Below are positions 51,395 through 59,596 of a stretch of DNA of 64,000 nucleotides, piece after piece (position 1 is the stretch's first letter; the number at the start of each line of letters is the position of its first letter). The translations under genes were made by a program, and so were the position numbers. The notes under the pieces were generated by a model, which did not search any database, was not told where the DNA came from, and saw only the letters and a list, made by a program, of their open reading frames with translations. The DNA is from JBBQWR01 sp038210495 (GTDB lineage Bacteria > Planctomycetota > Planctomycetia > Pirellulales > DATAWG01): assembly GCA_038210495.1 (NCBI GenBank), contig JBBQWR010000011.1, forward strand, positions 53,515-117,514, given 5' to 3'.

Positions 51395-53449
51395 ATGCCA
51401 ACCGTCACTCGCTGGATGCTCATTACGGTCGCGCTCTTCGCCGCCCTGGCCACCAAAACGGCCCGTTGCGATGAACCGGCCAACCCGGCATCGCCAGCGA
51501 AGTCGGATAAGCCGTCGGCCACCAAAATCAGTGACACGGCCAAGCCGGCGGACGCCACCAAGCCGGCCACCCCGGCGCTCACGACCAACTCTCGGCTCGA
51601 CCAGGAGCAAAAGCATCTGGCCACCAAATACTCGGACCTCGAAAAAGAAATGCACCGGATGGCCGAGGTCATCGCGGGCAACGATCCGAAGCAGGCCGCC
51701 TTGCTGCGTCAAGCATTCGCCCAAAGCCGGCAGCGTCAACTCGACGATCGGCTCATGGAGCTAGTCAAGCAACTCGAAAAGGATCAGTTGTTCGTCGCCA
51801 GCAAAGGCCAGTTGCAAGTCCAGCAAGATTTGCAAAAACTGCTCGAGCTATTGCAGAGCGGCGATCGAGCCAAGACCGACGCCACCGAGCGCGAGCAACT
51901 CAAAGCGATCATCGCCAAGCTCGACAAGATGATCAAAAACGTCGAAGGCATCCGCGGCCAAACCGAGGGGGACGGCGAAACCCAAGAACTCGCTCCCCGC
52001 CAAGGCAAAGAAGCCGACAAAGCCAAGGAATTGGCCAAAGACATCAAAAAAATCGAAGCCAAGGACAGCCAGCCGGGCGCCGAGAACAACGATCCCAAGA
52101 AAGACGGTCAAGAAGGCAAGGGTGAAGGAAAAGGCGAGGGTAAAGGCGAGGGTAAAGGCGAGGGTAAAGGAGAGGGTAAAGGAGAGGGTAAAGGAGAGGG
52201 AAAAGGAGAAGGTAAAGGTGAGGGAAAGGGCAAAGGCGAAGGCAAAGGCCAAGATTCTAAAGGCCCGGACGGCAAAAAGCCGGATGACGGCAAGAACGCG
52301 GATAGCAAGAATCCCGACGCGAAGAGCGACAAGGGACAGCCCGGCGACAAACCCGGCGATAAAAAAGCCGGCGAGGGCAAAGGACAAGGTAAAGGCGAAG
52401 GTAAAGGCGAAGGTAAAGGCGAGGGAAAAGGCGAAGGAAAAGGCGAGGGTAAGGGCGAGGGAAAAGGCGAGGGAAAAGGCGAGGGTAAGGGCGAGGGCGA
52501 GGGCAAGGGCAAAGGTAAAGGCCAGGGCAAAGGGCAAGGCAAGGGCCAAGGCAAGGGCCAAGGTAAAGGCGAGGGCGAAGGAAGCGAGAGCCCCGACCAG
52601 CCTCCAAAGCCCGACCAAGCTCAGGACGACGCCAGTCCAGCTCGCAAACGAATCGAGGCTGCCGAAGAAAAAATGCGCAGTGCTCAGCGACGCCTAGAGC
52701 AAGCCAATCGCAAAGGCGCCGCCGCCGATCAGCAAAAAGCCCTCGAGGACCTGCACGCGGCGAAGCTCGATCTGGAGCGCATCCTCCGCCAAATGCGCGA
52801 GGAAGAGGCCGAGCGAATCCTGGCTCTTCTTGAAGGACGATTCCGCAAAATGCTCGCGATGCAGATTGAGGTCTACGAAGGGACGCTCCGCCTCGACAAG
52901 GTGCCCGACGCCGACCGCGGCCACGACGATGAAATCGAGTCGGGCCGCCTGAGCCGTCGCGAGTCGCTGATCGTAATCGAAGCGGACCGCGCGCTCAATC
53001 TGCTGCACGAAGAAGGGTCCGCCGTGGCCTTTCCCGAGTCGGTCTTGCAGATGCGCGAAGACATGGAGCAGATCACCATCCGGCTCTCGCATTTCAAGGT
53101 CGAGATGATCACCCAAGGGGTCGAGCAGGATGTCATCGCCGCGCTGGATGAAATGATCAAAGCCCTGCAAAAGGCCCAAAAGGATATGAAGGAAAAAGCC
53201 CAGCAGAGCCAAGGCCAATCAGGACCGCCCCAGGACGACCCGCTGGTGGACAAGATCGCCGAGCTCAAAATGGTCCGGGCCCTCCAAATGCGGGTCAACG
53301 ATCGCACCAAGCGCTATTCGCGCCTGCTCGACAAAGACGTCGAGCAAACCGATCGCGCCGACGTCGTCGAAGCGCTCAAGCGACTGGCCGAACGCGAGCT
53401 CCGCGTGCAGCAAGTCACGCACGATATCGTCGTGGGCAAGAATAAATAG
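51395..53449 (+). CDS. Secreted coiled-coil protein with a long Lys-Gly-Glu-Gly repeat
   Basis: This protein has 684 residues and starts with a signal peptide (MPTVTRWMLITVALFAALAT). Residues 60-235 are charged helical or coiled coil (LEKEMHRMAEVIAGNDPKQA). Residues about 238-395 are a low-complexity block of KGEGKGEGK units interrupted by a Lys/Asp/Pro stretch (SKGPDGKKPDDGKNADSKNP), coded by 12-base DNA repeats. The end (DDASPARKRIEAAEEKMRSA and on) is again long coiled coil. It probably spans or links layers of the envelope. It has the same direction as its neighbours and a GGAG site before the ATG (CACGGAGTCACTCATG). No family is recognised. Confidence 0.8.
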   Translation: MPTVTRWMLITVALFAALATKTARCDEPANPASPAKSDKPSATKISDTAKPADATKPATPALTTNSRLDQEQKHLATKYSDLEKEMHRMAEVIAGNDPKQAALLRQAFAQSRQRQLDDRLMELVKQLEKDQLFVASKGQLQVQQDLQKLLELLQSGDRAKTDATEREQLKAIIAKLDKMIKNVEGIRGQTEGDGETQELAPRQGKEADKAKELAKDIKKIEAKDSQPGAENNDPKKDGQEGKGEGKGEGKGEGKGEGKGEGKGEGKGEGKGEGKGEGKGKGEGKGQDSKGPDGKKPDDGKNADSKNPDAKSDKGQPGDKPGDKKAGEGKGQGKGEGKGEGKGEGKGEGKGEGKGEGKGEGKGEGKGEGEGKGKGKGQGKGQGKGQGKGQGKGEGEGSESPDQPPKPDQAQDDASPARKRIEAAEEKMRSAQRRLEQANRKGAAADQQKALEDLHAAKLDLERILRQMREEEAERILALLEGRFRKMLAMQIEVYEGTLRLDKVPDADRGHDDEIESGRLSRRESLIVIEADRALNLLHEEGSAVAFPESVLQMREDMEQITIRLSHFKVEMITQGVEQDVIAALDEMIKALQKAQKDMKEKAQQSQGQSGPPQDDPLVDKIAELKMVRALQMRVNDRTKRYSRLLDKDVEQTDRADVVEALKRLAERELRVQQVTHDIVVGKNK
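52110..52590 (+). repeat. 12-base tandem repeats (AAAGGCGAGGGT type)
   Basis: Two blocks (about 52113-52250 and 52371-52580) consist of near-identical units such as AAAGGCGAGGGT, each coding Lys-Gly-Glu-Gly. The runs should vary in copy number between strains. Confidence 0.85.
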
Positions 53450-53457
53450 CATGTAGT

Positions 53458-53476
53458 TCAGGCACTCTGTGCCTGA
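53458..53476. repeat. 19-bp palindrome, TCAGGCAC-type repeat
   Basis: TCAGGCACTCTGTGCCTGA lies eight bases after the stop codon of the KGEGK gene. Confidence 0.75.
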
Positions 53477-53494
53477 CAGTCTGTTCGTGCGTAA

Positions 53495-53534
53495 CCGGGG
53501 CTTCTGCGAAGCGACTCCAGCCCCGGGGCGCCCG
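53495..53534. repeat. Dispersed repeat, CCGGGGCTTCTGCGAAGCG family
   Basis: CCGGGGCTTCTGCGAAGCGA then CTCCAGCCCCGGGGCGCCCG; closely similar to 33960 and 51201. Confidence 0.6.
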
Positions 53535-53672
53535 CTCAGAGGCGGCATCGCTAGCGACCCGAAAAATCAGAAAATTCATCGAATCCCTCTGCTGCCGATG
53601 ACAAAGCCCGATTCGCGGATGTAAAATATGTTGTTCGGAATTTACCGGCCTCGGCCGGCCAAGGAGGCTGTG

Positions 53673-54872
53673 ATGATCCTATCACGATATATGCGGGCTG
53701 TGGTGAGTCTCGCGGCGGCCCTTGTTCTGGCCTCTGGACCGGTCCGCGCGCAAGAACAGCCGGGCCATCCGGCCGAAGCCGCGCCAGCCGACGAATTCGC
53801 GAAGCAACCGACATGGTCTGCGCCGACCGTGCTTTCGGTCCGCGAGCAGGTATTCAAATTTCTTGACGACCGCAAGGCAGACGACGCGGCCCGCCACCAG
53901 GCCGAGGCCCTGTGGCCCACCGATCCAGCGCCAGCCACCGCCGCGCCCGAAAAGGAATCGGCAGCCAAGGATATTCCAGCGGGCGACTCGAAGAATCCCG
54001 CCTTGGAACAGAAGCCCGCGACTGCCGCGGTTGCCAAGTCGATCACCGGCGGCGAGCTACTTGAGCGCGTCGTGAAAACGATCGCTCTGGTCGACGCTCC
54101 GACGCGAGATTTGCTAGCCATCTGCGCTAAGCCTCGCGCCGTCGGCCCACCGCCGAAGTTTCCCTGGCTGACAGAGGAAAAAACGCCGCCGCTCGTGCGA
54201 AATAACCTTCGGTTGTGGTTCGGTCGCTGGTTGGCCCAGGAGCAGATGTACGACGACTCGCTGGACCAGATCGCAACGCTCGAACCGACGGACGTGGCCG
54301 ATCCCGCCTCGCTATTGTTTTTCCAGGCCATCGATCACCACTGGCTGCTGCACAAAGAGCCGGGCCTCAAGTCGATCTCGAAGCTGCTCGAGCGTAAGAA
54401 GGAAATTCCCCGCCGCTACGCGCAGCTCGCGCAGCTCATGGAGACCGACCTCGGGGCCCTCAAGGACGAATCGCTCGATCACATCGCCCGGCGAATGCGC
54501 GACACCGAGCGCCGGCTCGACCTGGGGCACGCGGGCAAGAAGGTCCGCGGCGTGGAAGACGGCATCATCGCGTCGCTCGACAAATTGATTGAAGATATGG
54601 AGAAGCAGCAGCAAAGCAGTAGTAGCTCAAGCAGCAAGATGGGTCCGGGCGGCAAGCAGTCGTCGGCGCCCGCGCCCGATAGCGCGCCGCTTCAGGGAAA
54701 GGGTCCCGGTAACATTGACGCCAAGCAGATCGGGCATCAAGCCAACTGGGGCGACCTGCCGCCCAAGGATCGCCAGGAAGTTTTGCAGGCGATCGGCAAG
54801 GAGTTCCCGTCCCATTTCCGCGACGTGATCGAGCAGTATTTCAAAAAGGCCGCCGAGGGGCGCGAGCCCTAA
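53673..54872 (+). CDS. Secreted protein of unknown function with a serine-rich linker
   Basis: The start at ATG 53673 (MILSRYMRAVVSLAAALVLA) is chosen because a strong AAGGAGG stands at 53661-53667; the frame opens earlier at 53628. The protein has 399 residues with a signal peptide (cleavage near VRAQE). The mid part is helical with repeats like ALKDESLDHIARRMRDTERR. A poly-serine linker (QQQQSSSSSSSKMG) precedes a C-terminal part (IDAKQIGHQANWGDLPPKDR and on) ending EQYFKKAAEGREP. It follows the KGEGK gene and probably belongs to the same complex. The C-terminal pattern recalls planctomycete TPR-free envelope proteins, but I cannot name a family. Confidence 0.75.
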   Translation: MILSRYMRAVVSLAAALVLASGPVRAQEQPGHPAEAAPADEFAKQPTWSAPTVLSVREQVFKFLDDRKADDAARHQAEALWPTDPAPATAAPEKESAAKDIPAGDSKNPALEQKPATAAVAKSITGGELLERVVKTIALVDAPTRDLLAICAKPRAVGPPPKFPWLTEEKTPPLVRNNLRLWFGRWLAQEQMYDDSLDQIATLEPTDVADPASLLFFQAIDHHWLLHKEPGLKSISKLLERKKEIPRRYAQLAQLMETDLGALKDESLDHIARRMRDTERRLDLGHAGKKVRGVEDGIIASLDKLIEDMEKQQQSSSSSSSKMGPGGKQSSAPAPDSAPLQGKGPGNIDAKQIGHQANWGDLPPKDRQEVLQAIGKEFPSHFRDVIEQYFKKAAEGREP

Positions 54873-54926
54873 CCCGCGCACAGCCGAACAAACCCGTCAT
54901 TCCCCGTTCCAATAAATCCCGCCCCC

Positions 54927-54953
54927 TAGCCGCGTTCGCTCGCGACGCGTTTT
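54927..54953. repeat. Dispersed repeat, AGCCGCGTTCGCTCGCGACGCG family
   Basis: TAGCCGCGTTCGCTCGCGAC then GCGTTTT precedes the NPCBM-like gene. It equals one arm of the palindrome at 43251-43306. Confidence 0.55.
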
Positions 54954-54960
54954 CCGCCGA

Positions 54961-56202
54961 ATGGGAATTTTTCTACTAATCGCCGCCGCGGTCCTCGGCG
55001 ATCCGCAACAATTCCAAGTGACGACGGTCGATGGCCAAACCATCGCCGGCGCCCTGTCTGAGCTCACCGGCGAGCAAATCACCCTCGCCACTGCGGGCGC
55101 GGACCCAAAAACGCTGAAACTGAACGAAATTCGCAAGCTCGTCGTGGCGTCGAACGGCGGCAAGATCACTGGCGCCCCCTCTCCCGCCCAGCAACAGGCG
55201 GAGAAGGAATTTGCCCGATCGGCCACCATTTGGATCGAGACGATCGACGGGAACCGTATCCCAGGCGTCGGATTTACCGCCGAAAAAGGTATTGGCCAGC
55301 TCAAGTTGCTCTCGGGCCAATCACTGCCGGTTCCGACCAAAGCGATCAAGCTCGTCGAGTTTCGCAATCCTAGCGATCCGCCGGCCGCTTGGTCTGCGCC
55401 CGACAAATCCGAATCGGCCTCGGATCTGATTGTCGTTCGCAAGCGCGACGGCGTCGACTTTGTCGAAGGCGCGATCGGCGTGATTACCGATACGGCCGTG
55501 ACGCTCACGGTCGATGGCGAGCCCGTGCCGGTCAAGCGGGGGAAAATTGCCGGGATCGTTTATTTCCACCCCGACGACGCCGCGCCGCTGCCCGCCGCGA
55601 ATTGCCAGCTCGAAGATCTAGCCGGCTGGAAACTAGGCGCGACGAGCGTGAAATTGGACGGCGCAAACCTGCTGGTTACGACGACATTCGATTCCAAATT
55701 GACTTGGCCGCTCGATTCGCTCAAGGGGATCGATTTCTCCGCCAGTCGAATCACATATTTGAGCGATCTAACGGAGGAATCTTCCGACACGGTTCCCTAC
55801 CTGGATTTCGGCAAGGCCGCATTGTCGCTCCGGCAATATTACAAGCCGCATCGCGACGGCTCGCTCGACGGCGGCCCGCTGATGCTCGGCCGCAACAGCT
55901 TCCCCAAAGGGCTGACGATCCCTAGCGGCTCGACGATGGTGTTCAAGATTACCGGCAAGGGCAAGCGGCTTAAAGCCCTGGCGGGTATCGACGATAGCGT
56001 TCGCACGGCTGGCAACGTGATGCTGAAAATCTCTGGCGATGGCAAACTGCTGTACGAAGGCCGTCTCACCGGCCACGACGCGCCGACGCCACTCGACATG
56101 GACGTCGGCGGCGTCAAACGCTTGACGATCTCGGTCGAGCCGGGCGCCGGTCTTGACGTGGGCAATTACTTGGATCTCTGTGACGCAAGGATCGTGAAAT
56201 GA
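54961..56202 (+). CDS. Secreted NPCBM-like carbohydrate-binding protein
   Basis: The protein has 413 residues and a short signal sequence (MGIFLLIAAAVLGDP). Residues 15-280 form beta-rich modules that repeat the pattern TVDGQTIAGALSELTGEQI. The C-terminal part (about residues 285-413) resembles the NPCBM/NEW2 fold: GSLDGGPLMLGRNSFPKGLT, then LKALAGIDDSVRTAGNVMLK and DVGGVKRLTISVEPGAGLDV. That module usually binds carbohydrate. Its TGA overlaps the ATG of the protease gene by 4 bases (ATGA), so the two are coupled. Perhaps it docks the proteases to the cell surface, by inference. Confidence 0.75.
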   Translation: MGIFLLIAAAVLGDPQQFQVTTVDGQTIAGALSELTGEQITLATAGADPKTLKLNEIRKLVVASNGGKITGAPSPAQQQAEKEFARSATIWIETIDGNRIPGVGFTAEKGIGQLKLLSGQSLPVPTKAIKLVEFRNPSDPPAAWSAPDKSESASDLIVVRKRDGVDFVEGAIGVITDTAVTLTVDGEPVPVKRGKIAGIVYFHPDDAAPLPAANCQLEDLAGWKLGATSVKLDGANLLVTTTFDSKLTWPLDSLKGIDFSASRITYLSDLTEESSDTVPYLDFGKAALSLRQYYKPHRDGSLDGGPLMLGRNSFPKGLTIPSGSTMVFKITGKGKRLKALAGIDDSVRTAGNVMLKISGDGKLLYEGRLTGHDAPTPLDMDVGGVKRLTISVEPGAGLDVGNYLDLCDARIVK

Positions 56203-58265
56203 TTGTCCACAAACGAAACATGGCGACGTGCCTGACGCTCGCGTCGGCGATCTCACTCGGCTTGGCTACTTCAGTCGCCCGAGCCGAAATCGCCGACGAC
56301 GTCCGCGCCGCCGAGGCCGAGCGGATCGCCGCGATCGCCAAGGCCTCGCCGACGTTCGTCGCCATCTTCGCCAAAGAAGGCCAAGGGGGCGGGTCCGGCG
56401 TGGTAATCTCGCCCGACGGCTACGCCCTGACCAATTTTCACGTCACGCACGAGGCCGGCATCGGCATGAAGTGCGGCATGAGCGACGGCAAACTGTACGA
56501 CGCTGTCATCGTCGGTTTCGATCCCACGGGCGATTTGGCCATGATCAAACTTTTGGGCCGCGAGGATTTTCCGGCCGCCGAGTTGGGCGATAGCGACAAA
56601 ATACACGCGGGCGATTGGTGCTTCGCCGCCGGCAATCCGTTCCTATTGGCCACCGACTATCATCCCTCGATCAGCTACGGCGTCGTCTCCGGTGTGCATC
56701 GCTATCAGTACCCCTCGGGCACGCTGTTGGAATACACCGACTGCTTGCAGGTCGACGCCGCGATCAACCCGGGCAATTCCGGCGGCCCGCTGTTCAACGC
56801 TCAGGGACAATTGATCGGGATCAACGGCCGAGCGTCGTTCGAAAAACGGGGCCGGGTCAACGTCGGCGTCGGCTATGCGATCTCGGTCAATCAGGCCAAG
56901 AATTTCATCGGCGCCCTCAAGAGCGGCCGGATCGTCGATCACGCCACGCTCGGCGCGACCGTGGGCACCACCGACGACGGCCGCGTGCTGGTGACCGATA
57001 TTTTGGAGGATTCGGACGCCTATCGCCGGGGCCTTCGCGAGGACGACGAAATCCTCTCCTTCGCCGATCGGCCGATTCATACAGTGAATGCGTTCAAAAA
57101 CATCCTGGGCATCTTCCCCAAGGGCTGGCGCGTGCCGCTCACGTTCCAGCGAGACGGAAAGACATTTGAGATTCTCGTTCGGCTCCGGGCGCTGCACCAT
57201 GAGTCGGAACTGCTGGCCGCCGCCAGCCAAGGGTCGCCTGACAAGCCGATGCCCGATGGTCCCAAGCGAAAAGGGAGCGAGCCACCGAAACTGCCCGAGC
57301 CGATGCCGGGCGATCGAGACAAGAAGGACGGCGACAAGAAAGAGTCTGAGAAGAAAGATGCGCCCAAGCCCGATGAGGCGAAAAAGGCTGGCACGGAAAA
57401 AGCTGTCGACGACAAGCCTGCCACCGAAAAGAAGGACGCCGATAAGAAACAAGCTGACAAGCCGGACGGCGGGAAAAAAGACGCCGATAAGAAAGACACA
57501 GATAAAAAAGACGCCGACCAGAAGGATGCCGAAAAGTCCAAAGACAAGGACGGGCCGAAATTCGGAGGGCTGCCGTTCCCTAATCCGCTCAAGGCCTTGA
57601 TGCCGGCCGCCAAGCCGCTCCCCGAAGCGGTGACCAAGCTGTACGAAGCCCGCACGGGCTACGCGAACTATTACTTCAACAAATTGCAGCGCGAGCGAAT
57701 CCTCAAGAATTTCGCCGGCCGCGGCGACTTCGCCAAGCTCGTCGGCGAGTGGTCGTTTTCCGGAGAGATCGCCGGCGGCGGAGTTTTCGATCTCAAACTA
57801 TCCAACAAGGCCGCGTCGATCGCGCTGCCCGTGGGCGATACGAAGATCGACGTGACCGATGACTTGGCGCCTCCGACCACTCAACTCAATCCGCCCGGTA
57901 GCGGCGGTCTGTTGGCGGCGATGACCCTGTGGCGAAAGCTCCTGGTCGCCGGGCCGGGCAAATTCGGCCAGCTCGTGTATATCGGCCAAGCGCCGCTCGC
58001 CGGCCACGAACGAATGGTCGACGTAATCGACGGCACTTCCGCCGGCGTCGACTGCAATTTCATGTTCGACTCGGTCGACGGCTCGCTCGTGGCCATCGAA
58101 ATGGTTCCGGCCGTGGATAGCGATCCGTGCGAAGTTTACTTCAGCGATTATCGCGAAGTCGAAGGCCGATTCGTGCCGGGCCGGCTCGAGGTTCACTACG
58201 GCGACAATCTGTTCGGCATCCTGGCGATCAAGAAACATGAGTTCAAGACGGAGACCGATAAGTGA
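56199..58265 (+). CDS. HtrA/DegP-type serine protease with PDZ domain and Lys/Asp-rich linker, active
   Basis: This is a 688-residue secreted S1C-type protease. A signal peptide (MIVHKRNMATCLTLASAISL) is followed by a trypsin-like domain with the full triad: His81 in ALTNFHVTHEAG, Asp112 in GDLAMIK and Ser194 in NPGNSGGPLFNAQGQ. A PDZ domain follows (DAYRRGLREDDEILSFADRP). Residues about 355-450 are a Lys/Asp-rich linker with repeats of ADKKDADKKD. The C-terminal 240 residues are beta-rich (LYEARTGYANYYFNKLQRER). It would degrade or process envelope proteins. It starts in an ATGA overlap with the NPCBM-like gene and ends in a GTGA at the next frame. Confidence 0.9.
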   Translation: MIVHKRNMATCLTLASAISLGLATSVARAEIADDVRAAEAERIAAIAKASPTFVAIFAKEGQGGGSGVVISPDGYALTNFHVTHEAGIGMKCGMSDGKLYDAVIVGFDPTGDLAMIKLLGREDFPAAELGDSDKIHAGDWCFAAGNPFLLATDYHPSISYGVVSGVHRYQYPSGTLLEYTDCLQVDAAINPGNSGGPLFNAQGQLIGINGRASFEKRGRVNVGVGYAISVNQAKNFIGALKSGRIVDHATLGATVGTTDDGRVLVTDILEDSDAYRRGLREDDEILSFADRPIHTVNAFKNILGIFPKGWRVPLTFQRDGKTFEILVRLRALHHESELLAAASQGSPDKPMPDGPKRKGSEPPKLPEPMPGDRDKKDGDKKESEKKDAPKPDEAKKAGTEKAVDDKPATEKKDADKKQADKPDGGKKDADKKDTDKKDADQKDAEKSKDKDGPKFGGLPFPNPLKALMPAAKPLPEAVTKLYEARTGYANYYFNKLQRERILKNFAGRGDFAKLVGEWSFSGEIAGGGVFDLKLSNKAASIALPVGDTKIDVTDDLAPPTTQLNPPGSGGLLAAMTLWRKLLVAGPGKFGQLVYIGQAPLAGHERMVDVIDGTSAGVDCNFMFDSVDGSLVAIEMVPAVDSDPCEVYFSDYREVEGRFVPGRLEVHYGDNLFGILAIKKHEFKTETDK

Positions 58266-58306
58266 TTTCGATCGCCAAGACCCAACGGAATGACAGCCTC
58301 TTGCAT

Positions 58307-58370
58307 CACCCTCTCCCCCTGGGAGAGGAAAGGGCGCCCTCACCCCGTCCCTTTCCCAGAGGGAGCGGGA
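58307..58370. repeat. Dispersed repeat, CCCTCTCCCNNNGGGAGAGG family
   Basis: CACCCTCTCCCCCTGGGAGA then GGAAAGGGCGCCCTCACCCC and so on; a related block is at 61736-61772. This block falls in the N-terminal extension of the next gene's longest frame, which suggests that the frame's first 39 codons are not original. Confidence 0.6.
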
Positions 58371-58378
58371 GCTATTTC

Positions 58379-59392
58379 GTGAGGTTCGTTCTGCTATTAG
58401 CGGCCCTCACTTTCATCGCCTCAGCTGCCCTGGCCGGCCCGTCGCTGGCTAAGGTGAATCGCGAGGTGCAACCTAAAATCGTCAAGATTTACGGCGCCGG
58501 CGGCCTGAGCGGACTGGTCACTTATCAAAGCGGCTTTCTGATCTCCGCCGATGGCTATATCCTCACCGTGTGGAGCCATGTACTGGACGTCGACGAAGTC
58601 ACGGTGATCCTCGACGACGGCCACAAGTTTACCGGCAAGCTGGTCGGCGCCGACCCTCGCTTGGAACTCGCGCTTTTGAAAATCGATGGCCAAGACCTGT
58701 CGTTCTTCAATGTCGGCGAAGCGGCCTCCGCCAGCGAAGGGACCCGCGTGCTGGCGTTCAGTAATCTGTTCGGCGTGGCGACCGGCGACGAGCCGGCCAG
58801 CGTGCAGCATGGCACGGTCTCGGCCGTTACGACGCTCGACGCCCGTCGCGGCGCCTACGAGACTCCCTACCAGGGGCCGATCTATGCCCTGGATGCGATG
58901 ACCAACAATCCCGGGGCAGCCGGCGGCGCCTTGACCGACTTGCAGGGCCATCTGCTGGGGATCCTGGGCAAAGAGCTCCGCAATTCGCAAAACAATATCT
59001 GGCTGAACTTTGCCATTCCGACTGCGGAGTTCGCCGGTTCGGTGGAAGCGATTCGGACCGGCAAGCCGCTAGCCGATCGCGAGACCCCTAAGACCAAGAC
59101 GCCCGACAATCCGCTTTCGCTCGACCGCCTGGGCCTCGTGCTGATTCCGAACGTGCTGGAGCGAACTCCGCCGTTCGTCGATCAAGTGCGCGACAATTCG
59201 CCTGCTGCGAAGGCCGGCGTGCGGCCCGACGACTTGATCCTGCTGATCGACAACCAAGTGGTGCAGTCGGCCGCGTCGTTGCGAAAAGAGTTGGGCCAGC
59301 GCGAAGCCGATGTCGACGTGCGTCTCACGCTGCTCCGCGACAATGATCTCGTCGAAGCCCTGCTCAAAACCCCGGCGGAAGTCGCCCAGTGA
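58379..59392 (+). CDS. Trypsin-fold/PDZ protein with broken catalytic triad (pseudoprotease)
   Basis: The longest frame starts with GTG at 58262 (GTGA overlap with the protease stop), but its first part is repeat DNA. GTG at 58379, with GGGAG nearby, gives a clean signal peptide (VRFVLLLAALTFIASAALAG), so it is preferred; the length is 337 residues. The fold matches its upstream neighbour: SADGYILTVWSHVLDVDEVT keeps His67, but the Asp of DLAMIK is Glu96 in LELALLK, and the Ser of GNSGG is Ala181 in NNPGAAGGALTD. A PDZ domain follows (NSPAAKAGVRPDDLILLIDN). It is therefore probably a regulator or substrate-binding partner of the first protease. Confidence 0.85.
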   Translation: MRFVLLLAALTFIASAALAGPSLAKVNREVQPKIVKIYGAGGLSGLVTYQSGFLISADGYILTVWSHVLDVDEVTVILDDGHKFTGKLVGADPRLELALLKIDGQDLSFFNVGEAASASEGTRVLAFSNLFGVATGDEPASVQHGTVSAVTTLDARRGAYETPYQGPIYALDAMTNNPGAAGGALTDLQGHLLGILGKELRNSQNNIWLNFAIPTAEFAGSVEAIRTGKPLADRETPKTKTPDNPLSLDRLGLVLIPNVLERTPPFVDQVRDNSPAAKAGVRPDDLILLIDNQVVQSAASLRKELGQREADVDVRLTLLRDNDLVEALLKTPAEVAQ

Positions 59393-59424
59393 TTTGGTCG
59401 GATTGAATTTCCAATTTGCCTAGG

Positions 59425-59560
59425 GCCACGCGCTCCCCTTTGTTGGGCCCCTACAGGGCATAGTATTTTTTTATTCCGAATACCCAGGGCGGCGCTTCAC
59501 GGCTACGCCGCTTCACTCTGCCCTGGGCTAGCGTGTTTCGCACTTGCAGGGCTGGTCCGC
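59425..59560. repeat. Dispersed repeat, CCCAGGGC...GCCCTGGG family
   Basis: TTTGTTGGGCCCCTACAGGG, then ACCCAGGGCGGCGCTTCACG and TGCCCTGGGCTAGCGTG. Compare 18052-18142. Confidence 0.5.
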
Positions 59561-59596
59561 AATTCAATTATTGCCGCAGTACGTTAAAGGCGTTCG

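Noticed and set aside
52110..52590. CRISPR-like regular repeats
   Set aside because: The units are coding 12-base repeats without spacers of different sequence, so this is not a CRISPR array.
51848..52618. Long minus-strand frame rich in alternating Ala-Leu/Phe residues
   Set aside because: It is the reverse of the KGEGK tandem-repeat block; the pattern is made by the repeat, and there is no start site or family.
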